From the NCBI GenBank assembly GCA_949752745.1, contig OX457034.1, positions 32,035,544 to 32,099,543 on the forward strand: DNA of 64,000 bases, given 5' to 3'. The notes below the pieces were generated by a model that worked only from the letters and a program-made list of their open reading frames with translations, was not told where the DNA came from and searched no databases. Below are positions 52,601 through 64,000 of the stretch, piece by piece. The translations under genes were made by a program, and so were the position numbers. Numbering within the stretch: position 1 is the first letter of the stretch; the number at the start of each line of letters is the position of its first letter. Source of the DNA: Protula sp. h YS-2021 (lineage: Eukaryota; Annelida; Polychaeta; Sabellida; Serpulidae).

Positions 52601-55600
52601 GTTAATGCATGTTTAACTTGCCAGTCGTTAACTGGTCAACCGTCAATGATGGATAATGGATTTACAGACATGTCTTGTTATATTTTCCATGTTGATCAAA
52701 CCAACACAGGTTAAACAAGACCCAAACAGTCTGAGAAATCTGATAGATTCACAGCAGGTTATATACAAATAGTGAAAATGGTTAATTTGGTGGATACGTT
52801 AAATTTTGAAAGTGGAATATCTTTAAAAGTATTGGTGATAGAGAGACGGGGATTTGACGAGGTGATATGGCGAATATGAATTATGTATGATCCAGTAGTG
52901 TTTTTAGGCCATTCTGAGCCCTTTAAATTGCACTTTTACAAAGGCAAAGTTTTCTACAGGCGAGTGTTAAATGAATGGTTTTAAGAACAGCGAGATAGTT
53001 TTTTTATAAATAGATTTGTCTATTTCTTAGTGATTGGATGAATGATCAGATCAGTCCTGGAAAAAACTTCACAATAACTATGTAACTGTTTGATATATTT
53101 TTTTTAAGTAAACCTTTGTAACCATATACATCCTTCATGTTACCAGTTACCAATACAAATATATGTAATGTAAGAAGCTACTAAATTTCAACTTACAATT
53201 TAGATGTTTTCAGCATTTTATTTACAGTAGACTTTGTAAACCTAAATAATTAAAATGTACTTCTATTTCCAGCCGAGTGTGAGATGTGAGAAATAATTCT
53301 GGGGTTACGGTATATACCGCCAACAACTGGAAAAATAAAAATAAATCAAGGGGTAATGTCATTGAATGTGTGATTTGTTTTAAGAACTACAAAAAGATGT
53401 ATGTATTCCATAGGTAAAAATTGTAATTTATTTCTGCATACAAACAATATGTATTTGCACCAATTATCAACTCTAAAGAAATCAGGTATTACACATATAC
53501 CACCGACAAAAATGAAAATCCTGTGACTTTCTCAGTGAATTTGTGATATGGTTCAAGAGTTAGAAAGGAATGTATGTATACCTTTAGTAAAATTTGAACT
53601 TTATTTCTGGATACAAGCAATCGGTAGCTGCAACAAGTATCAACAGAAACAAATCACCAGAAAACATTGATGTAAAAATTCAAAGGTCCAGTACATAATA
53701 CGGCATATCCTCGTCTCGGACATTTGTCGTTGTCATGTATCTGCGCCGTATGTCGAATTATGCTGACACAGTTGACGCCCCACTCTAGCGCTATTACTCT
53801 TATATTTATGACTTCCTTAAAATCTAAGCGGTTATTGTTGCAAGATCAAAGATTTCAATTTAGTTCGTTCGTTGCATAGACTGCACATCCTAGCTTTTAT
53901 TTTAGTGTTAATGCATGTTTAACTTGCCAGTCGTTAACTGGTCAACCGTCAATGATGGATAATGGATTTACAGACATGTCTTGTTATATTTTCCATGTTG
54001 ATCAAACCAACACAGGTTAAACAAGACCCAAACAGTCTGAGAAATCTGATAGATTCACAGCAGGTTATATACAAATAGTGAAAATGGTTAATTTGGTGGA
54101 TACGTTAAATTTTGAAAGTGGAATATCTTTAAAAGTATTGGTGATAGAGAGACGGGGATTTGACGAGGTGATATGGCGAATATGAATTATGTATGATCCA
54201 GTAGTGTTTTTAGGCCATTCTGAGCCCTTTAAATTGCACTTTTACAAAGGCAAAGTTTTCTACAGGCGAGTGTTAAATGAATGGTTTTAAGAACAGCGAG
54301 ATAGTTTTTTTATAAATAGATTTGTCTATTTCTTAGTGATTGGATGAATGATCAGATCAGTCCTGGAAAAAACTTCACAATAACTATGTAACTGTTTGAT
54401 ATATTTTTTTAAAGTAAACCTTTGTAACCATATACATCCTTCATGTTACCAGTTACCAATACAAATATATGTAATGTAAGAAGCTACTAAATTTCAACTT
54501 ACAATTTAGATGTTTTCAGCATTTTATTTACAGTAGACTTTGTAAACCTAAATAATTAAAATGTACTTCTATTTCCAGCCGAGTGTGAGATGTGAGAAAT
54601 AATTCTGGGGTTACGGTATATACCGCCAACAACTGGAAAAATAAAAATAAATCAAGGGGTAATGTCATTGAATGTGTGATTTGTTTTAAGAACTACAAAA
54701 AGATGTATGTATTCCATAGGTAAAAATTGTAATTTATTTCTGCATACAAACAATATGTATTTGCACCAATTATCAACTCTAAAGAAATCAGGTATTACAC
54801 ATATACCACCGACAAAAATGAAAATCCTGTGACTTTCTCAGTGAATTTGTGATATGGTTCAAGAGTTAGAAAGGAATGTATGTATACCTTTAGTAAAATT
54901 TGAACTTTATTTCTGGATACAAGCAATCGGTAGCTGCAACAAGTATCAACAGAAACAAATCACCAGAAAACATTGATGTAAAAATTCAAAGGTCCAGTAC
55001 ATAATACGGCATATCCTCGTCTCGGACATTTGTCGTTGTCATGTATCTGCGCCGTATGTCGAATTATGCTGACACAGTTGACGCCCCACTCTAGCGCTAT
55101 TACTCTTATATTTATGACTTCCTTAAAATCTAAGCGGTTATTGTTGCAAGATCAAAGATTTCAATTTAGTTCGTTCGTTGCATAGACTGCACATCCTAGC
55201 TTTTATTTTAGTGTTAATGCATGTTTAACTTGCCAGTCGTTAACTGGTCAACCGTCAATGATGGATAATGGATTTACAGACATGTCTTGTTATATTTTCC
55301 ATGTTGATCAAACCAACACAGGTTAAACAAGACCCAAACAGTCTGAGAAATCTGATAGATTCACAGCAGGTTATATACAAATAGTGAAAATGGTTAATTT
55401 GGTGGATACGTTAAATTTTGAAAGTGGAATATCTTTAAAAGTATTGGTGATAGAGAGACGGGGATTTGACGAGGTGATATGGCGAATATGAATTATGTAT
55501 GATCCAGTAGTGTTTTTAGGCCATTCTGAGCCCTTTAAATTGCACTTTTACAAAGGCAAAGTTTTCTACAGGCGAGTGTTAAATGAATGGTTTTAAGAAC

Positions 55601-58434
55601 AGCGAGATAGTTTTTTTATAAATAGATTTGTCTATTTCTTAGTGATTGGATGAATGATCAGATCAGTCCTGGAAAAAACTTCACAATAACTATGTAACTG
55701 TTTGATATATTTTTTTAAAGTAAACCTTTGTAACCATATACATCCTTCATGTTACCAGTTACCAATACAAATATATGTAATGTAAGAAGCTACTAAATTT
55801 CAACTTACAATTTAGATGTTTTCAGCATTTTATTTACAGTAGACTTTGTAAACCTAAATAATTAAAATGTACTTCTATTTCCAGCCGAGTGTGAGATGTG
55901 AGAAATAATTCTGGGGTTACGGTATATACCGCCAACAACTGGAAAAATAAAAATAAATCAAGGGGTAATGTCATTGAATGTGTGATTTGTTTTAAGAACT
56001 ACAAAAAGATGTATGTATTCCATAGGTAAAAATTGTAATTTATTTCTGCATACAAACAATATGTATTTGCACCAATTATCAACTCTAAAGAAATCAGGTA
56101 TTACACATATACCACCGACAAAAATGAAAATCCTGTGACTTTCTCAGTGAATTTGTGATATGGTTCAAGAGTTAGAAAGGAATGTATGTATACCTTTAGT
56201 AAAATTTGAACTTTATTTCTGGATACAAGCAATCGGTAGCTGCAACAAGTATCAACAGAAACAAATCACCAGAAAACATTGATGTAAAAATTCAAAGGTC
56301 CAGTACATAATACGGCATATCCTCGTCTCGGACATTTGTCGTTGTCATGTATCTGCGCCGTATGTCGAATTATGCTGACACAGTTGACGCCCCACTCTAG
56401 CGCTATTACTCTTATATTTATGACTTCCTTAAAATCTAAGCGGTTATTGTTGCAAGATCAAAGATTTCAATTTAGTTCGTTCGTTGCATAGACTGCACAT
56501 CCTAGCTTTTATTTTAGTGTTAATGCATGTTTAACTTGCCAGTCGTTAACTGGTCAACCGTCAATGATGGATAATGGATTTACAGACATGTCTTGTTATA
56601 TTTTCCATGTTGATCAAACCAACACAGGTTAAACAAGACCCAAACAGTCTGAGAAATCTGATAGATTCACAGCAGGTTATATACAAATAGTGAAAATGGT
56701 TAATTTGGTGGATACGTTAAATTTTGAAAGTGGAATATCTTTAAAAGTATTGGTGATAGAGAGACGGGGATTTGACGAGGTGATATGGCGAATATGAATT
56801 ATGTATGATCCAGTAGTGTTTTTAGGCCATTCTGAGCCCTTTAAATTGCACTTTTACAAAGGCAAAGTTTTCTACAGGCGAGTGTTAAATGAATGGTTTT
56901 AAGAACAGCGAGATAGTTTTTTTATAAATAGATTTGTCTATTTCTTAGTGATTGGATGAATGATCAGATCAGTCCTGGAAAAAACTTCACAATAACTATG
57001 TAACTGTTTGATATATTTTTTTTAAGTAAACCTTTGTAACCATATACATCCTTCATGTTACCAGTTACCAATACAAATATATGTAATGTAAGAAGCTACT
57101 AAATTTCAACTTACAATTTAGATGTTTTCAGCATTTTATTTACAGTAGACTTTGTAAACCTAAATAATTAAAATGTACTTCTATTTCCAGCCGAGTGTGA
57201 GATGTGAGAAATAATTCTGGGGTTACGGTATATACCGCCAACAACTGGAAAAATAAAAATAAATCAAGGGGTAATGTCATTGAATGTGTGATTTGTTTTA
57301 AGAACTACAAAAAGATGTATGTATTCCATAGGTAAAAATTGTAATTTATTTCTGCATACAAACAATATGTATTTGCACCAATAATCAACTCTAAAGAAAT
57401 CAGGTATTACACATATACCACCGACAAAAATGAAAATCCTGTGACTTTCTCAGTGAATTTGTGATATGGTTCAAGAGTTAGAAAGGAATGTATGTATACC
57501 TTTAGTAAAATTTGAACTTTATTTCTGGATACAAGCAATCGGTAGCTGCAACAAGTATCAACAGAAACAAATCACCAGAAAACATTGATGTAAAAATTCA
57601 AAGGTCCAGTACATAATACGGCATATCCTCGTCTCGGACATTTGTCGTTGTCATGTATCTGCGCCGTATGTCGAATTATGCTGACACAGTTGACGCCCCA
57701 CTCTAGCGCTATTACTCTTATATTTATGACTTCCTTAAAATCTAAGCGGTTATTGTTGCAAGATCAAAGATTTCAATTTAGTTCGTTCGTTGCATAGACT
57801 GCACATCCTAGCTTTTATTTTAGTGTTAATGCATGTTTAACTTGCCAGTCGTTAACTGGTCAACCGTCAATGATGGATAATGGATTTACAGACATGTCTT
57901 GTTATATTTTCCATGTTGATCAAACCAACACAGGTTAAACAAGACCCAAACAGTCTGAGAAATCTGATAGATTCACAGCAGGTTATATACAAATAGTGAA
58001 AATGGTTAATTTGGTGGATACGTTAAATTTTGAAAGTGGAATATCTTTAAAAGTATTGGTGATAGAGAGACGGGGATTTGACGAGGTGATATGGCGAATA
58101 TGAATTATGTATGATCCAGTAGTGTTTTTAGGCCATTCTGAGCCCTTTAAATTGCACTTTTACAAAGGCAAAGTTTTCTACAGGCGAGTGTTAAATGAAT
58201 GGTTTTAAGAACAGCGAGATAGTTTTTTTATAAATAGATTTGTCTATTTCTTAGTGATTGGATGAATGATCAGATCAGTCCTGGAAAAAACTTCACAATA
58301 ACTATGTAACTGTTTGATATATTTTTTTTAAGTAAACCTTTGTAACCATATACATCCTTCATGTTACCAGTTACCAATACAAATATATGTAATGTAAGAA
58401 GCTACTAAATTTCAACTTACAATTTAGATGTTTT
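46681..58434. repeat. Units 34-42, short-form block
   Basis: Unit starts are 46681, 47987, 49293, 50599, 51905, 53211, 54517, 55823 and 57129, all spaced 1306 bp. All nine carry T at unit position 715. Units 38, 41 and 42 share an A-to-T change at unit position 1201 (53105, 57023, 58329). Unit 42 has a private change in the ccaattatc string. No gene is visible. Confidence 0.97.
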
Positions 58435-59336
58435 CAGCATTTTATTTACAGTAGACTTTGTAAACCTAAATAATTAAAATGTACTTCTATTTCCAGCCGA
58501 GTGTGAGATGTGAGAAATAATTCTGGGGTTACGGTATATACCGCCAACAACTGGAAAAATAAAAATAAATCAAGGGGTAATGTCATTGAATGTGTGATTT
58601 GTTTTAAGAACTACAAAAAGATGTATGTATTCCATAGGTAAAAATTGTAATTTATTTCTGCATACAAACAATATGTATTTGCACCAATTATCAACTCTAA
58701 AGAAATCAGGTATTACACATATACCACCGACAAAAATGAAAATCCTGTGACTTTCTCAGTGAATTTGTGATATGGTTCAAGAGTTAGAAAGGAATGTATG
58801 TATACCTTTAGTAAAATTTGAACTTTATTTCTGGATACAAGCAATCGGTAGCTGCAACAAGTATCAACAGAAACAAATCACCAGAAAACATTGATGTAAA
58901 AATTCAAAGGTCCAGTACATAATACGGCATATCCTCGTCTCGGACATTTGTCGTTGTCATGTATCTGCGCCGTATGTCGAATTATGCTGACACAGTTGAC
59001 GCCCCACTCTAGCGCTATTACTCTTATATTTATGACTTCCTTAAAATCTAAGCGGTTATTGTTGCAAGATCAAAGATTTCAATTTAGTTCGTTCGTTGCA
59101 TAGACTGCACATCCTAGCTTTTATTTTAGTGTTAATGCATGTTTAACTTGCCAGTCGTTAACTGGTCAACCGTCAATGATGGATAATGGATTTACAGACA
59201 TGTCTTGTTATATTTTCCATGTTGATCAAACCAACACAGGTTAAACAAGACCCAAACAGTCTGAGAAATCTGATAGATTCACAGCAGGTTATATACAATT
59301 CCAGTGACATTGAAAAATGGTGTGTAAAATTACTGA

Positions 59337-59410
59337 TAGAGAATTGAATTGGATAGAGCATTGGTTGGGTAAGCCGAAGGTCCCGAGTTCGACTCCAGCT
59401 CGGGGCGGCA
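59337..59410 (+). pseudogene. tRNA-like (SINE-head-like) sequence, copy 3
   Basis: Same sequence as the copy at 44483, including G in the anticodon-like loop (59367). The B-box-like agttcgactcc lies at 59386-59396. The associated poly(A) run begins at 59644. Confidence 0.55.
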
Positions 59411-59643
59411 TGCAGGGAATTGACATTTGCTCAAATTGCCTTGGCTAAGCAAATACAGTAGATAAGATCACCTATGAAGGAATTTAAAGTTGACGCCCAC
59501 TTAGCGTTTCAGCCATCACTTAAAAAACATTTTAGAAAGAAGTTAGTTTGGGCATCGTCCAATGACTTTCTTTATTTGAGTTGCCAAAGTCAATAAAATT
59601 ATTTATTTTTAAACGATCAAAAGTTTCAGGGAGTGAACTCTGT

Positions 59644-59663
59644 AAAAAAAAAAAAAAAAAAAA
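59644..59663 (+). repeat. Poly(A) run, 20 nt
   Basis: Same position in the third insert copy. The three lengths (21, 27, 20) are what replication slippage or homopolymer sequencing error would give. Confidence 0.9.
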
Positions 59664-59910
59664 CATAGGTTTTGCCTGTAACACTTTGGTCCCTTTTTAT
59701 TCTATATTGATATTGAATGTTTCAAGTCAAACCGTAAACAAGAAGAAAAAAGTGTAAGCAACGCCTGTTTTGAAAGATTTACAATGCAGCAATAAATGTT
59801 GCAATCACTCACTTTTTCCCACACCACAATCCAATTCAGATGGGAAGGTATGTAGTTTATAAACAGGCTCGAGCATCCATACAGATAGTGCTGTGCAGGT
59901 TATGGCAGTA

Positions 59911-60106
59911 ATACAGTTGGCTGAAAGTTGGCTCGGGAGTGCGAGGGCGTAAGCGTTCCGGTGTTCTTCGGGACCCGGTGGATCGAGCTGGAACTCGGCT
60001 GTAGAAAGGCGAAAGGCGGCGTAAAACCCGCCCGGTATGCCGAAGCCCCGCCACTGACCAATGCACACTGTGGTTGATCATTGACGGTGGCTGGGGTGGC
60101 CGTATA
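59911..60106. promoter_or_regulatory. CpG-rich core of insert, copy 3; possible promoter
   Basis: Equivalent of the core at 36740, again with intact tacgtca immediately to the right (60107-60113). One extra T in the downstream T run and a T-to-C change near 60185 lengthen one of the minus-strand open frames to 110 codons. This shows that frame lengths here are set by chance indels rather than by selection. Confidence 0.35.
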
Positions 60107-60377
60107 TACGTCAGGCTTCTGGCAGCAAGCCATAATATATATCCTGCACTGCACGCTTCACTTTTTGTTTTTTTTTTACCTTTGATCATGTTTTATTTTA
60201 TCCAAGAGGTAGGTTATTGTTTCTACTTCATACAAAACTTATGCAAGATTTAATCATATTTTATTGCTGGTGCATGCACATAGAAGGCTCTAGAATATGC
60301 ACAACAGTATTCCACACTCCTCTAGTATCGCTTGTTCAATGCTCTTTCAATCCAACTGGACAATCAAAAGCTGTGCG

Positions 60378-60416
60378 TCTCACACTTCTTGATCTCTCTC
60401 ACACTGCTTGATCTCT
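60378..60416 (+). repeat. 19-bp tandem duplication in insert, copy 3
   Basis: Same duplication as at 37206, with the same T/G difference between its halves. Confidence 0.85.
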
Positions 60417-61527
60417 TCAATCATGGCATTCTACCTACGTCAGTTGCAGAGTTACTTCGGGATTGAAGGCACAGAGTACGATCGTTGTACCTTACTAAGA
60501 TCGAGGATGTATATTCAGACACCGTAATATCATACTGAATTTTACTTCAGGTTTTAAACAAATATTAAGTAGTCTTAAAACTGTTTGATTTTACATACAC
60601 CGTTTATAAGAGAATGACATTGAAGCATTAACTTTGGCCATTTTTTCTATCTTAAACCATTTCAAAGAGAATAAAATACTCAGACAAAAGTACAGATGCT
60701 CAATAATCTTTCAGATCAAGGCAGATCGATGAACTTTCTAAAATACATAACCTATTTTATTGCTAAACATTAAAATATCTGCAATAAAGAAAATTTTAAT
60801 GGTTATAAAAGTAAGATTGTAATGTGTGGATAAGTTTGTACAGTGTAGCTAAAGTGAAAAGGTGGTAGTAGAATTTGCAAAGTGGGGATACCTGCTTGAC
60901 CTCTTCCGAGGATCATAATTTTAACACTGATCTATGTGAAAATAAAAGAAGAAAGTTAATTTTCCTTGGAAAATAATAAAAAGTCAAATATATTGTACTT
61001 GCGATTGAAGAAAAATGGGCACGGTTGGGGAGAGGAAGAGCAAAGGAAGACGGATGTATGTAAATGTCTTGAGTAATAATGTGAAATAGTGAAAGTGGTT
61101 AATTTGGTGGATAGGTTAAATTTTGAAAGTGGAATATCTTTAAAAGTATTGGTGATAGAGAGACGGGGATTTGACGAGGTGATATGGCGAATATGAATTA
61201 TGTATGATCCAGTAGTGTTTTTAGGCCATTCTGAGCCCTTTAAATTGCACTTTTACAAAGGCAAAGTTTTCTACAGGCGAGTGTTAAATGAATGGTTTTA
61301 AGAACAGCGAGATAGTTTTTTTATAAATAGATTTGTCTATTTCTTAGTGATTGGATGAATGATCAGATCAGTCCTGGAAAAAACTTCACAATAACTATGT
61401 AACTGTTTGATATATTTTTTTAAAGTAAACCTTTGTAACCATATACATCCTTCATGTTACCAGTTACCAATACAAATATATGTAATGTAAGAAGCTACTA
61501 AATTTCAACTTACAATTTAGATGTTTT

Positions 61528-64000
61528 CAGCATTTTATTTACAGTAGACTTTGTAAACCTAAATAATTAAAATGTACTTCTATTTCCAGCCGAGTGTGAG
61601 ATGTGAGAAATAATTCTGGGGTTACGGTATATACCGCCAACAACTGGAAAAATAAAAATAAATCAAGGGGTAATGTCATTGAATGTGTGATTTGTTTTAA
61701 GAACTACAAAAAGATGTATGTATTCCATAGGTAAAAATTGTAATTTATTTCTGCATACAAACAATATGTATTTGCACCAATTATCAACTCTAAAGAAATC
61801 AGGTATTACACATATACCACCGACAAAAATGAAAATCCTGTGACTTTCTCAGTGAATTTGTGATATGGTTCAAGAGTTAGAAAGGAATGTATGTATACCT
61901 TTAGTAAAATTTGAACTTTATTTCTGGATACAAGCAATCGGTAGCTGCAACAAGTATCAACAGAAACAAATCACCAGAAAACATTGATGTAAAAATTCAA
62001 AGGTCCAGTACATAATACGGCATATCCTCGTCTCGGACATTTGTCGTTGTCATGTATCTGCGCCGTATGTCGAATTATGCTGACACAGTTGACGCCCCAC
62101 TCTAGCGCTATTACTCTTATATTTATGACTTCCTTAAAATCTAAGCGGTTATTGTTGCAAGATCAAAGATTTCAATTTAGTTCGTTCGTTGCATAGACTG
62201 CACATCCTAGCTTTTATTTTAGTGTTAATGCATGTTTAACTTGCCAGTCGTTAACTGGTCAACCGTCAATGATGGATAATGGATTTACAGACATGTCTTG
62301 TTATATTTTCCATGTTGATCAAACCAACACAGGTTAAACAAGACCCAAACAGTCTGAGAAATCTGATAGATTCACAGCAGGTTATATACAAATAGTGAAA
62401 ATGGTTAATTTGGTGGATACGTTAAATTTTGAAAGTGGAATATCTTTAAAAGTATTGGTGATAGAGAGACGGGGATTTGACGAGGTGATATGGCGAATAT
62501 GAATTATGTATGATCCAGTAGTGTTTTTAGGCCATTCTGAGCCCTTTAAATTGCACTTTTACAAAGGCAAAGTTTTCTACAGGCGAGTGTTAAATGAATG
62601 GTTTTAAGAACAGCGAGATAGTTTTTTTATAAATAGATTTGTCTATTTCTTAGTGATTGGATGAATGATCAGATCAGTCCTGGAAAAAACTTCACAATAA
62701 CTATGTAACTGTTTGATATATTTTTTTAAAGTAAACCTTTGTAACCATATACATCCTTCATGTTACCAGTTACCAATACAAATATATGTAATGTAAGAAG
62801 CTACTAAATTTCAACTTACAATTTAGATGTTTTCAGCATTTTATTTACAGTAGACTTTGTAAACCTAAATAATTAAAATGTACTTCTATTTCCAGCCGAG
62901 TGTGAGATGTGAGAAATAATTCTGGGGTTACGGTATATACCGCCAACAACTGGAAAAATAAAAATAAATCAAGGGGTAATGTCATTGAATGTGTGATTTG
63001 TTTTAAGAACTACAAAAAGATGTATGTATTCCATAGGTAAAAATTGTAATTTATTTCTGCATACAAACAATATGTATTTGCACCAATTATCAACTCTAAA
63101 GAAATCAGGTATTACACATATACCACCGACAAAAATGAAAATCCTGTGACTTTCTCAGTGAATTTGTGATATGGTTCAAGAGTTAGAAAGGAATGTATGT
63201 ATACCTTTAGTAAAATTTGAACTTTATTTCTGGATACAAGCAATCGGTAGCTGCAACAAGTATCAACAGAAACAAATCACCAGAAAACATTGATGTAAAA
63301 ATTCAAAGGTCCAGTACATAATACGGCATATCCTCGTCTCGGACATTTGTCGTTGTCATGTATCTGCGCCGTATGTCGAATTATGCTGACACAGTTGACG
63401 CCCCACTCTAGCGCTATTACTCTTATATTTATGACTTCCTTAAAATCTAAGCGGTTATTGTTGCAAGATCAAAGATTTCAATTTAGTTCGTTCGTTGCAT
63501 AGACTGCACATCCTAGCTTTTATTTTAGTGTTAATGCATGTTTAACTTGCCAGTCGTTAACTGGTCAACCGTCAATGATGGATAATGGATTTACAGACAT
63601 GTCTTGTTATATTTTCCATGTTGATCAAACCAACACAGGTTAAACAAGACCCAAACAGTCTGAGAAATCTGATAGATTCACAGCAGGTTATATACAAATA
63701 GTGAAAATGGTTAATTTGGTGGATACGTTAAATTTTGAAAGTGGAATATCTTTAAAAGTATTGGTGATAGAGAGACGGGGATTTGACGAGGTGATATGGC
63801 GAATATGAATTATGTATGATCCAGTAGTGTTTTTAGGCCATTCTGAGCCCTTTAAATTGCACTTTTACAAAGGCAAAGTTTTCTACAGGCGAGTGTTAAA
63901 TGAATGGTTTTAAGAACAGCGAGATAGTTTTTTTATAAATAGATTTGTCTATTTCTTAGTGATTGGATGAATGATCAGATCAGTCCTGGAAAAAACTTCA
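61528..64000. repeat. Unit 44 and partial unit 45
   Basis: Unit 44 runs 61528-62833 (1306 bp). Unit 45 begins at 62834 and is cut by the window end at unit position 1167. Both are short form with T at unit position 715. The array evidently continues to the right. Confidence 0.97.

Larger units (their letters stand above)
59299..61083. mobile_element. 1.79-kb insert in unit 43
   Basis: Third copy, in the same unit position and orientation. It is 1785 bp long with a 20-nt poly(A) run. It shares G at 59367, A at 59518 and C at 60109 with the copy at 44445, against the copy at 36127. Private changes are gatcatg for gattatg near 60185, one extra T in the T9 run just before it, one A lost in the cataaacc string near 60750, and aacactg for aaaactg near 60924. 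Because copies differ so little, they were spread by recombination within the array rather than by three independent insertions. Confidence 0.5.
58435..61527. repeat. Unit 43, long form (3093 bp)
   Basis: This is the third long unit, with the insert at 59299-61083 (1785 bp). It differs from the other two long units in carrying T at unit position 715, like its short neighbours. The long-unit-specific bases recur at 61095 and 61114. Within the insert it shares most diagnostic bases with the copy at 44445 rather than the one at 36127. Confidence 0.95.
1..64000. repeat. Satellite array, 1306-bp unit, 45 head-to-tail units
   Basis: The same sequence restarts every 1306 bases throughout the window; I anchored units on the string cagcattttatttacag. 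Forty-four units are complete and the last stops at unit position 1167. All are in one orientation with no spacer, inversion or unrelated DNA except the three insert-bearing units. Neighbouring units differ at zero to a few bases by eye, so the array has been homogenised recently. No frame in the short unit reaches about 60 codons, and I recognise no gene in it. It could be pericentromeric or other heterochromatic satellite DNA, or an array derived from a mobile element. The window does not show where either array edge lies. The choice of unit start is arbitrary. Confidence 0.98.

Noticed and set aside
1..64000. CRISPR array or bacterial repeat locus
   Set aside because: The repeats are 1306 bp and abut directly without spacers, and there is no cas-like or other bacterial gene.

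Overview
This window is one continuous, gene-free tandem satellite array from a eukaryotic nuclear genome. A single AT-rich repeat of 1306 bp runs head-to-tail, always in the same orientation, from the first base to the last. I count 45 units: 44 complete and a final one cut at unit position 1167. Forty-two are the short 1306-bp form, with only four 1-bp length deviations, and neighbouring units differ at zero to a few bases. Kilobase-scale units at near-identity, poly(A)/poly(T) tracts, a tRNA-derived sequence and the absence of any convincing reading frame all argue for a eukaryote and against a bacterium, phage or plasmid. I cannot name the species. The tRNA-like module resembles tRNA-derived SINE heads common in marine invertebrates such as molluscs, but that is a weak inference from memory.

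Layout: units 1-27 (1-35262) are short; unit 28 (35263-38356) is long; units 29-32 (38357-43580) are short; unit 33 (43581-46680) is long; units 34-42 (46681-58434) are short; unit 43 (58435-61527) is long; unit 44 and partial unit 45 (61528-64000) are short. The three long units carry the same ~1.79-kb extra segment at exactly the same place (after unit position 864), with an AA shared by both junctions. The segment contains, in order, a degenerate tRNA-like sequence with a Pol III B-box, a 20-27 nt poly(A) run, a CpG-rich core with CCAAT, GC-box and TATA-like strings, a 19-bp tandem duplication, and an AT-rich tail. The three copies are almost identical to each other.

Inside each short unit I see a diverged internal duplication (unit positions 93-274 and 275-446, possibly a third copy across the unit boundary). 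I also see a CpG-dense segment around 488-737 with dyads, a cluster of overlapping palindromes at 697-731 that holds the main array-wide polymorphism (G/T at unit position 715), and a TATA-like hairpin at 1101-1121. The distribution of variants (G715/T715, insert SNPs, two SNPs beside the insert) does not fit one simple tree and points to unequal exchange or gene conversion between units.

No protein-coding gene is supported. The longest open frames are short, overlap each other in the CpG-rich part of the insert, and several begin at GTG or TTG rather than ATG. The main interest is the recurrent long/short unit polymorphism, its composition, and what it says about how the array evolves.
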